From Evernia prunastri (lineage: Eukaryota > Ascomycota > Lecanoromycetes > Lecanorales > Parmeliaceae), in the NCBI GenBank assembly GCA_003184365.1, contig NKYR01000062.1, positions 182,847-221,796 of the forward strand: a stretch of DNA of 38,950 nucleotides, read 5' to 3'. A program made the position numbers and the translations under genes. The notes under the pieces are model-generated. The model saw only the letters and a list, made by a program, of their open reading frames with translations. It was not told the origin of the DNA and did no database searches. Position 1 is the stretch's first letter, and every line of letters begins with the position of its first letter. Below, piece after piece: positions 1-9,741 of this stretch.

Positions 1-50
1 TCTTATTCAATTTACCCCCATTAGACTTGACTCTGGGCACGGTTCTGACA
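1..50 (+). repeat. 3' end of a Ty3/Gypsy LTR (truncated by window edge)
   Basis: These 50 bases match the last 50 bases of the LTRs at 597-821, 34190-34412 and 35441-35663 and end in the same TTCTGACA. The following bases (51-130) do not resemble the leader or primer-binding site found downstream of the 5' LTRs, so this is the outer end of a 3' LTR or a solo LTR followed by flanking DNA. A single N at 131 separates it from the pol fragment that follows. Confidence 0.85.
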
Positions 51-131
51 GTAGGACGCCTGCTCCAGAAACCCCGTTTTTATCCAAAACGAGCTTCGTG
101 TCAACAAATTTTTGAATCAATCACAGATCCN

Positions 132-596
132 CTGCATACAAACTCCAACTCCCTCCCACAATGAAGATCCGTCCAGTCGTCAGTCCCAAACTATTGACGC
201 TCGCTCCTAGGGATCCGCTCCCGGGCCAGAAGAATCCTCCCGCAAAGCCAATCGAGACGCCTAAGGGTGACGAATGGGTTGTGGAGGATATCCTAGACTC
301 TCGACGTCATTACAACCAATTGCAGTACCAAGTCAAGTGGAAAGATGATGATGACACCCTGACTTGGTGGAATACTGACAATAATGAGTTTGAGGGGGCC
401 CAGGACGTAGTCAATGACTATCACAGCAAATATCCGGAGAACCCTGGGCCTCACAACGCTATTGCCAAGTCAAAAAGGCCACGCCGTCTCCGAAATCTCC
501 GAGACCTCGCCACTATCCTCATTCTTTCTGCACGCAGACGACTCGCAGGCCAATCTACAGCGCTGGGGCATCGCTTGCCTGAGGGGGGGGGTAGAG
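132..596 (+). mobile_element. Ty3/Gypsy chromovirus pol 3' end: integrase tail with chromodomain
   Basis: The frame that reads through 134-454 gives the C-terminal part of a retrotransposon integrase. It opens with AYKLQLPPTMKIRPVVS, the typical end of the integrase core and GPY/F-like region. It is followed at about 269-454 by a chromodomain (WVVEDILDSR, LQYQVKWK, WWN, FEGAQDVV, YPENPGP). In chromoviruses this domain steers integration toward histone-marked chromatin. The N at 131 cuts off everything upstream, so reverse transcriptase and the integrase core are absent here. The frame then runs into a polypurine tract and the 3' LTR, as expected for the end of pol. Confidence in the family is high; activity cannot be judged from a fragment. 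Confidence 0.85.
580..596 (+). promoter_or_regulatory. Polypurine tract next to 3' LTR
   Basis: A purine run (GA followed by a long G stretch, broken by TAGAG) lies directly against the TGTTACGG start of the LTR at 597. Its position and composition fit the primer for plus-strand DNA synthesis in LTR retrotransposons. The long G homopolymer also makes the exact pol stop uncertain. Confidence 0.65.
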
Positions 597-821
597 TGTT
601 ACGGACGTACCCTAGCTGTCAGGTACAAAGGGAGTGTTTATGGCTATGTGTCAGGCACATAGAGTATTTATTGGTCATTGACACATTCTCATTATCACAT
701 AGGCTAGCGGGGATTCTTCCTAGTATTTAAGCGCTCTTCTCCTGTGTACATATTCGCTCTTTATCTAGTTGTCTTATTCAATTTACCCCCATTAGACTTG
801 ACTCTGGGCACGGTTCTGACA
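597..821 (+). repeat. 3' LTR of Ty3/Gypsy element (225 bp)
   Basis: It starts TGTTACGG and ends TTCTGACA and is homologous over its whole length to the 223-bp LTRs at 34190 and 35441, with several substitutions and small indels. It contains a TATTTAA box at 724-730 and the ATCTAGTTGT motif at 763-772, which I take as the RNA start. Downstream sequence lacks the ACAACTAGAT primer-binding site, so this is a 3' LTR. Divergence from the right-hand copies shows it belongs to a different insertion. Confidence 0.88.
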
Positions 822-2031
822 CTTCAGATCTTTTAAACAGCTAATTCATTGCTCTAATTAAGACGTTTTAGTCTCTTAAATTCGACTGTCAGAATAAGTC
901 TTTCTTCAGTCGATTTCAGCATTATGATAGTGCTTGAGAGTGAGATATCTATTCTCAGCGACCTTCAAAGCGATGAGATTAATAATTTATTTGACGTCTT
1001 TCATGACATCGTGAATCGAGACGACTTCAAAGTCTCTAGTCACTGTCAGATCAATAATATTCATAACGAATAAGTTGACTTTGCACTAATTCAGAAAATT
1101 CTATTCGTGATTATATTGCTGACAAGGGTTTTTCTTATTCAAATAAAGCGAGAGCTCTACAGATATCAAGATGTCATGATTCGATTAACTGTAGGTTTTC
1201 AACATTTTCAGCTTCATATCACAGATAGAGATTCGTCGAAGCTGCTTGTTTCGTTGATCGTAAGTCTCGCTGACAGTATTCTCTTTGTATAGACGATATT
1301 ATTAATAGAACGACTGAGTGCCCTTTTCAGTGATCGCGTTGTTGAACTTATTGTATATTTAGAAATTATCTATCAAAGATTAATACGGGTCAAACTTCTC
1401 AGCTGTTTATACAATGAATATATCTAACGAGAAAGCAGCTTGACGCGTCTCTGAGATATGAGAAAACAACTTCAATATTGTTGACGTTAGCTTTGAAGTT
1501 ACTATCGGGACGAATTTACTGCGCTTGATATTCTTTCGACGAGATTTTTTCTTCTTATCTAAGAAGACGAAGGCTTTACGTTTGAAAGAGATAGAAAGAG
1601 AGATAGAAAGAGAGATAAAAAGAGAGATAGAGAACTTCGAAGGAGACGACGGCGATCTAAACGCGTTAGAATAGATGAGACGACTTCACTCGCCGTCGCT
1701 AAAGTCACTGTTATTCTTCTTCTAAATGAGAGTCATATCCTCGTTCGAATACGCGTTCGAGACGAAACGATCGATGCTCTCGAAGTTGCTATCGTATCGA
1801 TTCAACTTCTTTTAAGTATTCTCGAAGCTCTCGATCTGAGGAGACTGACGAACGACGCGATCTTGAGAAATAGTCATTATGGGCGACGAGGCGGAGTTGT
1901 GTATAGCTTCAAAGAATTTGGGAAGCGACAGCGAGATATGAGGATAATAGATGGAGCAGATAACTATGCTACTCAAATTACTATGGGAGCGCCTTACTAA
2001 TCAGAGTAGTGGGACTATATCGGTCTAATGT
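822..2031. repeat. AT-rich RIP-like repeat relic, no gene
   Basis: No reading frame of note. The stretch is rich in TA and keeps many CG dinucleotides but has very few CA. A hand count of 1501-1860 gave roughly 34 CG, 4 CA and 10 TG. That pattern fits repeat-induced point mutation acting on CpA in an old transposon. A short GAAAGAGAGATA-type microrepeat lies at about 1583-1630. The original element cannot be identified by eye. Confidence 0.6.
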
Positions 2032-2055
2032 CTCCCCGGTAATATTACCGTGGAG
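2032..2055. repeat. 24-nt imperfect palindrome with TAATATTAC core
   Basis: Arms CTCC-C-CGG and CCG-T-GGAG flank TAATATTA, giving a hairpin with one mismatched pair. The inner 14 bases are a perfect palindrome. It lies at the boundary between the RIP-like region and the repeat nest. Confidence 0.6.
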
Positions 2056-2497
2056 TTGGCTGAGATTTAGAAGCACTCCAGGAAGCGCACCACCCTGGCA
2101 AATGCACCACCTCTAAAATCCGATAATTCCGTCTCACAAAAAATGCATCATTGTTTCCTATAAATCCACTCTAGACAGTCACTCACCACCTTCTATATAG
2201 AATATATATATATATCAATCATTAATAGTATCTAAGCACCCCTTAAAAGTAAAGTTAAGAACTTTCAACCCCAGAATTCTTCCTCTGTAGACAAAAATTG
2301 CCGTGCACCACCCTTAGAATTTCATGCACCACCCCCAAATTCAGCTTATTACGATTAACTAGATAATCTTCTCTTTAATTAGACGTCTATACTTTTAAAT
2401 AGAAAATCTTCTTACACGCATTTATCTATAACATCTAACCTTTTTTATTAAATGATTGCTTTAATAATAGCGAGAGAAAGACGAACAAGTGATAGAA

Positions 2498-2660
2498 GCT
2501 CATTTTTTACGTAGTGAAAGACTTATAATAACTAATAAATGATAGGATTGCTATAAGATATATATATCTTGCTATCTACGAAGAATTAGTATCGCGTAAT
2601 ATCTTCGTGTCGAGTTATGATACAATTTTAGAGATAAGTAGATATTTTTTTAGGGTGGTG
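2498..2660. repeat. Direct repeat copy A (intact) of a 165-bp unit
   Basis: This segment aligns with 2673-2750 joined to 2904-2990. Shared landmarks are TACGTAGT, AAAGACTT, CTATCTAC and TTCGTGTCGAGTTAT. Copy A lacks the 153-bp insertion that splits copy B, so it acts as an empty-site reference within the same locus. Confidence 0.7.
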
Positions 2661-2672
2661 CAAGTAGAGGAT

Positions 2673-2990
2673 GCTTATTTTCTACGTAGTAAAAGACTTG
2701 TAATAGTCAAAAAACACTACAATAGGTAGCTGTAAGAGATAGACATCTTATGTTAGGAGTGTACCTAGGTGGTTGACCAAGATTCTATTGATGAGGAAGG
2801 AACTTGCTATCTCTAGGAACTATGGTACATATAGTGGGAGAGTGTGCCAAGACCCTAGCCCATAGGGCTACTTGCCAAGTGCCTGCTTGACACACTCGTA
2901 ACATCTTACTATCTACAAAGGATCAGTACTGCGCAACATTTTCGTGTCGAGTTATCATACAATTCTGATGGTAAGTTGGCTTTTTTTTGG
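2673..2990. repeat. Direct repeat copy B, split by a 153-bp insertion
   Basis: The second copy of the unit, interrupted at 2751-2903. Removing the insertion and one TCTTA duplicate restores a continuous alignment to copy A across the ATCTT-CTATCTAC junction. Confidence 0.7.
2751..2903. mobile_element. 153-bp insertion with 5-bp TSD (solo LTR or MITE)
   Basis: It begins TGTTAGGAGTGT and ends ACACTCGTAACA, which are inverted repeats of each other at 11 of 12 positions. It is flanked by TCTTA at 2746-2750 and 2904-2908. TG...CA termini with a 5-bp duplication suit a small solo LTR; the 12-bp inverted ends also suit a MITE. A TAGCCC/GGGCTA hairpin lies inside. There is no coding capacity. It differs in sequence from the 223-bp LTR family of this window. 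Confidence 0.75.
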
Positions 2991-3031
2991 GTGACGGATT
3001 TATCGGATTTTAGGGGTGGTGCATTTCCTGG

Positions 3032-3516
3032 TGGATACGAGTACTTTATATGGTAATTTACTTAGTCGAAAAGAGAGCCCTCGAGCCCTTTCGATGCCAA
3101 GACGCTCTTCAGAGTACAGCGTGTACTTAAGTTGTTTCGCGCAACTAAAACATCTTCTACCTCTGTATCACGGACTCTCCGACGATTGATTCAATTCAGT
3201 ATTGGGGCTATGCTCATCATGGCTGAAGATTGGGGCACCTGCACTTCGGGAAATCGCTTTGTTCAGCCTCGTCGGTAAGCGCCTTGGTGGCGTGGACTGT
3301 GACCTCCTATCTGGTGCCTGCTTGCCATCTTGAGACAGGTCACGTCTACATTATATTACCAGCGAGGCAACAATCACGCGACCCAAGTCTTTATCAAAGA
3401 ACCTATGTCTTTCGTTATCTAATTAACTGCGCGCGCCGTGATTTCCACTGTAGATTCACTCGTATGCGAGCGGCTTACCATCCATATGTTCAAGTGCCCG
3501 TATCTTGCATTTCAGG
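3032..3516. other. Upstream region of the CorA-like gene
   Basis: I recognise no domain in the open frames here. The stretch probably holds the promoter and 5' UTR of the gene starting at 3517. A CATTTCAG just before that ATG could be a splice acceptor, so an unrecognised upstream exon is possible. Confidence 0.4.
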
Positions 3517-5674
3517 ATGGTTCGGGCCTCTTCACTTCCAGAATTTGGTGATTTCGATGATGGAGACCGATATCAAAGATGCTATGGAGCTGCCGTACGT
3601 GGAGACACTAGGAACTTCGTGATTGAATTTGATAGCACCAAAGCATACGCAGCTTACGATTTGCGCGACGCCTCTATAGAACAGCTTCTACAGCCCGAGG
3701 TAATTTATGTCACCTATCATAACTACCGAATCAAAGACAATACATTGTCATTCAAAAATTGAAAGCTGACATTTGCCAAGAACCAGCGAGCAAAGCATTC
3801 AAGTGCGAGATGGATGTGCGTCGACCTTTGTGCTTTGAGCTTTGTGATATATACTGATTGAGTACAAGCAATATCTGGGCCCCAGAACAACAGAAGGATG
3901 TGGTGCGGGTGCGTTTCGACCTTCTGACCCTCCTTTATCCTACTGATTCCATGACTAGGCATTGGCAAAGCATTATAACTTCTCGCCGCGGCTCCGTGGT
4001 ATCATGTGCTCTGATCATTCTGCGAGTGTTCCAGTAGCTTCCGCCCCCCATCACAATGGTGTTCTCTCGCGACGCAGGATACCCCATACAGAACGTAAAT
4101 CCGTCGAGTCGCAATCACTCGATCTTGAGAAAGAGGGAATGGTGATACCTACCTCTATTCACGCCCCAGCCCTTGATCTGAGCCATTACAGAATGGTGGA
4201 TGGTATGTTCTAGAGCGACATTCCTCCTACTCTTGAAACCCTTTTGACTTGTAGATATAGAGGTCTGGCATTACTGCTCTGTCGACTGGAGTACTAAATG
4301 TACGAGTGCAATAGACCCCTGGGGGAATCGACTGATAATTTGGATAGATCTCTGTATTGGTTACAATTCGCTGTCTGACACAAGGGCGGATTCGGAGTAC
4401 CGAAGTACCCAGATCGGTCATGACGAGTCCGAGTCAACCGAGCATGTCAGAGATAAGCCCAAGGGAGCAAGGACATGGACTTGGTTGGTATTGTGTGATG
4501 ACGGTATGTCCATTGGCGAAATTCAGCATTTGGGGGCGCTCATAAATATCTTAAGGCACTGTCATTTCCATATATGAGAACCCTTTCCCAGGCACCCAAG
4601 GGGGTGCGACAGCGAAAGAGCAACCGCTCTTAGACGTCATCAGGCGTAATCTTCTCAATGTTTTCAAGCAGCTATCAAAGGTCAACGACGATCACAGGAA
4701 GGACAACCCTATCAACACGCTCGACATCAGACCAAGCCTTCTATCCAACCAATCGAGTAATATTACAATAGCAGATTCTCCCAGCCTACTGTTCTACTAT
4801 CTTTTTGACGATTGGTACACGAGCTATGCCTTGGTAGCAAAAAGTGAGCATCAATACGCAATGGAGCTAGAAGAGCTTGTAAGCCGTCAACAGTCCTTAG
4901 AGTACCGGCACTTACTAATCGAATGGGAAGCGCAAAGACATGTTCACCAAACCTCAAGTCCCTCTAATCGAAAAACTACATCAATACGGGCGAGAGCTTG
5001 CCGTCTTGAAGCGTATGTATCAGAGCTACGCGCTTATCATTGAACGTATATTAGATAGACAAAAGCCCTTGCACTCAAGCACTGGAGGATCATCCAGTGA
5101 AAGTGGTAATTATAGCGAGGGTTTGCCTTCAGACATGTCCAAGATCCAACTCGGTGTTCGAATGTCTTCGGCCGCCACTGTGCGGTTCGAACGTCTACGC
5201 GATAGAATCAACCTCTACGCCCTTAGCGAAATACAGGAATGTCTTGACGAAAAGGAATCTCTGGTCTTCATGGTATATTGGTCCCCTCCTCTAGGCAAGA
5301 CTACTCTTGGCGAGCTGTGCTGACGCTCGAACGGTCAGAACTTTAATCTCATAACGCTCAAGGAATCTCAAGCGGTTGAGCGCCTCACACGCATCACCAT
5401 TCTCCTTGCCAAAGTCACTATCCTCTTTATGCCTGTCTCACTCATGACCGCCTACTTCTCAACCCAACTCAGCGATCTCGCCAATATATATAGCATTAAA
5501 ACGTACTGGATATGCTTCGCGGTAATCATGTCATTGAGTTTTGTCGGTCTGGCGTTGTTCGGTTTAGCCAGTGGGACTTTGGAGGGGAAGCCGATCTATC
5601 GCAGCTTCACGCAAACGATGGTAGATGCAGGGAGAGGGAAATGGAAAGCGAGAAGAGAGAGGAAAGGCCGCTGA
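3517..5674 (+). CDS. CorA-like Mg2+ transporter family membrane protein (567 aa, 9 exons)
   Basis: Model: join(3517..3699, 3781..3815, 3869..3908, 3959..4202, 4255..4299, 4348..4503, 4556..4878, 4931..5272, 5339..5674). All junctions are GT-AG and keep frame. Conserved blocks typical of the large fungal CorA-like family appear only after splicing: RWINIWAPEQQKDVVRALAKHYNFSPRL, WHYCSVDW, YLCIGYNSL, TWTWLVLCDDGTVISI and GRELAVLKRMYQSYALIIERIL. A helical region precedes two C-terminal membrane helices at about residues 475-497 and 512-533. The usual CorA selectivity motif GMN after the first helix is absent (AYFSTQL instead), as I recall for this fungal group, so magnesium transport is not assured. 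The start ATG is the first in frame; an upstream exon cannot be excluded. The gene looks intact although it borders the repeat nest. Confidence 0.85.
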
Positions 5675-7147
5675 ATGGGAGAGTCTGATGTGGGGACTAA
5701 GACTATCAATATATATTCGCTCTCGCAATCTTTTCTTTTCATCTTCAATATACAACTTTGTTAATTCCCATGAGCATGATCAGTAGATTCGTCAGTGCTT
5801 GGAAAGGTGGAAGAGCTGTTGGTTGAAAGTCTTGGCAAAAGGAAGCGATTAATCCCATAGGCACGTGCAAGTTCGAACGGTCCCTTGCAGAGATGGTTGA
5901 ATTTCTTGCCACCTTAAAATTCGTCCAATGTCATGATGTCAGCGGGATGAAATGATTTAATGATGATGGCTGCAATTTATTCATATTTTTCATTTAATGC
6001 GGTTTGTTCATTTCACTTCATTGTGTCCCTCTGAGACCATGATATAACATCATTTCGTCATCACCATCACCTTTATCACCCTTTCCTTATGGAAGTAATC
6101 CTTGTTCATCCTGTTCAGGGGGATGCTGCAGCTGAAAGATTTGGTGCTGCAGCAGTGCAGTCGTATTCGCAACCGCGGGGGTGACCCCGTTGCCAAGGAT
6201 GAGATTTGCATGGAGAAGTGTGGGTTCTTAGTGGTTACAGCTTCTAGCGCTAGATCCTAGCCTCTGTTAGCCTCTGGGGAAAGACGATCGACTTTACCTT
6301 AGTATCATGCTACCTAGGTAGGTACCTACGATCAAAGTCCTAACCGAGCATGATTCCTTCTCATCGCGGTATTCTTCTACCCACTCACACCTTTCATTCC
6401 GTTGATGCACAGCGCCAGCTACACGCGTCTCTAATGCTCATGCTCTTTTGCCACCGTCACAGTTTTCGCAATAGCAGGAAGGCATGATTCATGATTACCT
6501 TCCAGAGATCCACCCAGGTACCCAGGCAGCGTGATACTTTTAAAATGACGAGACCTGTCGAGTGAAACGCGCAAAAGCGCGCTACATCTCCTCAAAGTAC
6601 CTTGGTGTGCATGGCTGGGTCAATCTCTGGAGGATTGAATCCTTGAATGATACTGATAAAAGTTAATATTACTATTAGTTTTAAACCGTGCCGCCTTTAT
6701 TAGATAAAATTACGATAAAAATACGGTACTGTAGTAGATGCCAATTGCCATCTCATTTCCGTCCGGCCCCATCAACATATACCCTAACCAAGTACCCTCT
6801 CGCTTTTCATTCCTTTGCTTCCCTTTTCTTTCCTTTCCTTCTCATCTCTTTCTCTTTCCTTTCAGCACTACTATCTACTTAGTATATCGGATTGATCAAC
6901 CACCGCTCCTTCCCCAATCTTGTTCAGACTCTTGCTGGTAAGTGCTCCTTGCCTGCTTCTATCACTACTTGACTTCCTTCAACCAAAAATCCCTACTTCA
7001 TCACCTCATCCTCTACTCATTCGATCCCTTTGTACACATTCTACTAACTACAACCATCCATCGCCCGTCGCATATTGCATCTTCTGACCCAAAAATTACA
7101 GTGAGCATCTAAGCACTTTCAATTCGCCACACGGATTATTGAAAAAT
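5675..7147. other. Intergenic region and promoter/5' UTR of the SOD gene
   Basis: No coding frame I can support. It contains a long pyrimidine tract at about 6796-6877, typical of strong fungal core promoters. A likely 5' UTR intron runs 6938-7101 (GTAAGT donor, TTACAG acceptor) and ends 46 bases before the start codon. A palindromic TAGGTAGGTACCTA run lies near 6311-6328. Confidence 0.5.
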
Positions 7148-8093
7148 ATGCACTCCACCTATGCCCTCGCTGCCCTCTCGGGCCTCGTTCTTGTCAATGC
7201 TCAGGTTCCAGGGGCGACTACCATCGAGGGTTCGCCCACATACGATGGACTCCCCGTCCCAGGCACAACCGGCAAACTCGGGAACGCTGCAATCACTCAG
7301 AACAACCCACAGTGCGTAACCTACAATGCAAGTCTGCCCACCAGTGGCAGCATTCAAGGTTACGTTGCGGCCACGGCGAATGCGAACGGTACCGTAAGTG
7401 CACTTTTCTGAGTCTTTCCCCACTCAACTCCGTAAGCAGTCCAAAACAGTCATACTGACTTGGCAATGCCCAGGGCGTATTCTTCAACGTCTTCCTCACT
7501 GGCCTTCCTAGCGAGTCTCTAGGCCCGTTTTGTAGGTTACAGCTATGACGCGTGTCCCTTTGCCTCTGTTTTCTAATAAAGCTTGCGCAGTGTATCATAT
7601 CCACGACCAGCCTGTCCCAGCCGACGGGAATTGCACAGCGACTTTGGCTCATCTTGATCCTTACATTCGCGGGGAGATTCCTCCTTGTGACAATACCCAG
7701 CCAGAAACCTGCCAAGTTGGAGATCTCACCGGCAAGCACGGCAACGTCACCATAAGCCCCTTCGCAGCTCAGTCAGTACCACAGCATTCAGGTTGTTCCA
7801 TCGTCCTTTAGCACGCTGACGAACATTTCCGTAGATACTCTGATCTTTACGTTTCAACACAGGCCGGTTTAGGAAGTTTCCTTGGCAACCGCTCCATCAA
7901 CATCCACAGCGCTAACACTACTCGGCTTGCGTGCGCCAACTTTGAGCTTGTCAGCAGTACTTGCAACAGTTCCACCTCCGGCTCCAACTCGACTACATCA
8001 ACCACTAGCCCAAAGCCATTCTTGGGTAGTGCCAGCACCACGTTCGTCAGCATCGGTGCCATTGCTGCTGGTCTTGTCGCATTCTTGTTGTAA
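7148..8093 (+). CDS. Extracellular GPI-anchored Cu-only superoxide dismutase-like protein (247 aa)
   Basis: Model: join(7148..7393, 7474..7531, 7591..7771, 7835..8093); intron 2 restores GPFLYHIHDQP across the junction. The protein has an N-terminal signal peptide (residues 1 to about 18) and a SOD_Cu domain. Likely copper ligands are H104, H106 (HIH), H122 (HLDPY) and H186 (INIHSANTTRLAC), with active-site R192. The DLTGKHGN block and missing classical zinc ligands match fungal Cu-only SODs such as Candida SOD5. A Ser/Thr/Asn-rich linker and a hydrophobic C-terminus suggest GPI anchoring. Probable role: turning external superoxide into peroxide at the cell wall. ATG 7148 is chosen because the signal peptide starts there. 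Confidence 0.88.
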
Positions 8094-9007
8094 GCCGAGT
8101 CAGTTCAGGACTCCCTCCCGCACTATGCGCCAAAAAGTTACTCAGTCTACATCACTTCTCTGCGTGACATCTAGATCGCAGCATTGTATTTTAGGAAAGG
8201 CATGAATATTCTCTAGATATGGTCATGATGAGCATGACGGTAATGGTACGGGTTGGAGAATGAATATTGAATGGAAGCATGGCAAAGTCAAAAATATGAT
8301 CATTGATTGTATATCACCATGTGAACTTAAATGGTACAATGAAGAAGAAAATCTGTAGACAATGCTAGGTAAATACACAGAATGGCGTTGGTGGTTGCCT
8401 GGATCATCTTGACACATTTCCAGATAGAAAGGAAGGGTATAAAAATGAAACATCGCCGAAGCCGATTGACATGCCACGTATCACTGATTGCCTACTCTAC
8501 TGTCATCTCAGTGCTGGCACAATATCCTTGTCTTTGAGGTTCTCTATTTTCTACTTCACGGATTGGGTGAGAAAATTTGGCTCCTTCAATCGTTCACGTG
8601 ACGAGGGATCGACAGGGAAAGCCGAAAATTCCTTCAATTGGTGGCCTCAGCGACGATACGAGTTACATGTCCATCAACCCCATCCGACATCTCAACAACA
8701 CCATACAATCTGAAAAGAGCTTAAACAGTGAGGCTTCCCCAATCCTGTCCGCCATCTCTCTCATCAGCGGCGCAGCTACATCAAATTTTGCTGGCAATCA
8801 AAGTTGGACATGGTCTACTTTTGTGCGCCTGGCTTGCTGACTGACACCCAACGCTTCCTCATTCTCAGCTCTCCCTTTGTCCAATCTCTTCCCTGAATCA
8901 ACCCTCTTTAACTAATGATTCACTCGGCAGGTGCAATTGTGTAACATCGACCCTCTTTTGCGGAACACCCTATTCAGGAGAACTACATCCTACATACACC
9001 CGCTAAT
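8094..9007. other. Intergenic region, ARF promoter and leader
   Basis: Open frames at 8471-8840 show no recognisable domain. Pyrimidine-rich stretches and TTAACTAATG...CGGCAG near 8910-8932 hint at a 5' UTR intron acceptor ahead of the ARF start, but no donor can be assigned with confidence. Confidence 0.35.
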
Positions 9008-9741
9008 ATGGGTCTCACGTTCTCGAAGCTGTTCGATAAGCTCTGGGGAAAGAAGGAGATGCGAATCTTGATGGTCGGTCTTGATGCTGCCGGAAAAACT
9101 ACGATCTTGTACAAGCTGAAACTCGGTGAAATTGTTACTACCATCCCTACAATCGGTTAGTGAAGTCCAATGACGGCGAGCTCCTAGCGACTCCAGCCAA
9201 GCTGATCCTTTGTTCTTAGGCTTTAACGTTGAAACCGTCGAGTACAAGAACATCCAATTCACTGTGTGGGATGTGGGAGGACAGGACAAGATTCGACCTC
9301 TATGGAGGCATTATTTCCAAAACACTCAAGGTATCATCTTCGTCGTCGACAGTAACGATCGCGATCGTGTCGTGGAAGCTCGTGAGGAGTTGCAGCGCAT
9401 GTTGAACGAGGACGAACTGAGGGATGCTTTGCTTTTGGTCTTTGCCAACAAGCAGGATTTGCCGGTATGTTCCAAGGATCCGGCCGACCCTCAGACCTCC
9501 AAGACTGATTGTTGATGTGACTGCAGAATGCCATGAACGCTGCCGAAATCACCGACAAGCTTGGTCTACACTCTTTGAGACAGCGCGCCTGGGTAGGCTC
9601 TCGTGCTCTTTGTTAGACTCTAGACATGACTGTTAACGGGTTGCATAGTACATCCAGTCGACTTGTGCTACTTCTGGCGATGGTCTTTACGAAGGACTGG
9701 AATGGTTGAGCAATTCACTCCGAAAGGCTGGTCACAATTAG
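9008..9741 (+). CDS. ARF1: ADP-ribosylation factor 1, small GTPase (183 aa)
   Basis: Model: join(9008..9155, 9220..9464, 9527..9592, 9649..9741). ARF GTPases recruit COPI and other coats to Golgi membranes. The sequence shows Gly2 for N-myristoylation and an amphipathic N-terminal helix (MGLTFSKLFDKLWG). The P-loop GLDAAGKTT, switch I TIPTIGFNVETV, WDVGGQDKIRPLW, NKQDLPNAMNAAE and a CATSGDGLYEGLEWL C-terminal box are all present. The length matches the family. The first intron falls in the switch-I glycine codon. No defects seen. Confidence 0.97.

Larger units (their letters stand above)
2095..3031. mobile_element. Non-autonomous element with about 50-bp terminal inverted repeats
   Basis: The left end (2095-2147) and the reverse complement of the right end (2982-3031) align over about 50 bases with few differences, sharing AAATGCACCACC, CTAAAATCCGATAA and TCCGTC, then an A-run. 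The interior has no coding frame but repeats the TGCACCAC motif in both orientations (near 2078, 2103, 2303, 2324, 2657 and 3018). This fits a MITE or a nest of MITEs. No convincing target-site duplication was found at the outer ends, so the exact boundaries and class are open. Confidence 0.6.

Noticed and set aside
1583..1630. Possible CRISPR-like or regulatory short repeat (GAAAGAGAGATA units)
   Set aside because: The units are short, contiguous, purine-only and without spacers. It is a simple microrepeat in a RIP-like relic.
3230..3622. 130-codon open frame upstream of the CorA-like gene
   Set aside because: It overlaps the first CorA-like exon in another frame and shows no family features.
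7293..7739. 148-codon minus-strand frame over the SOD gene
   Set aside because: It runs across the introns of a clear SOD gene on the other strand and has no recognisable motif.
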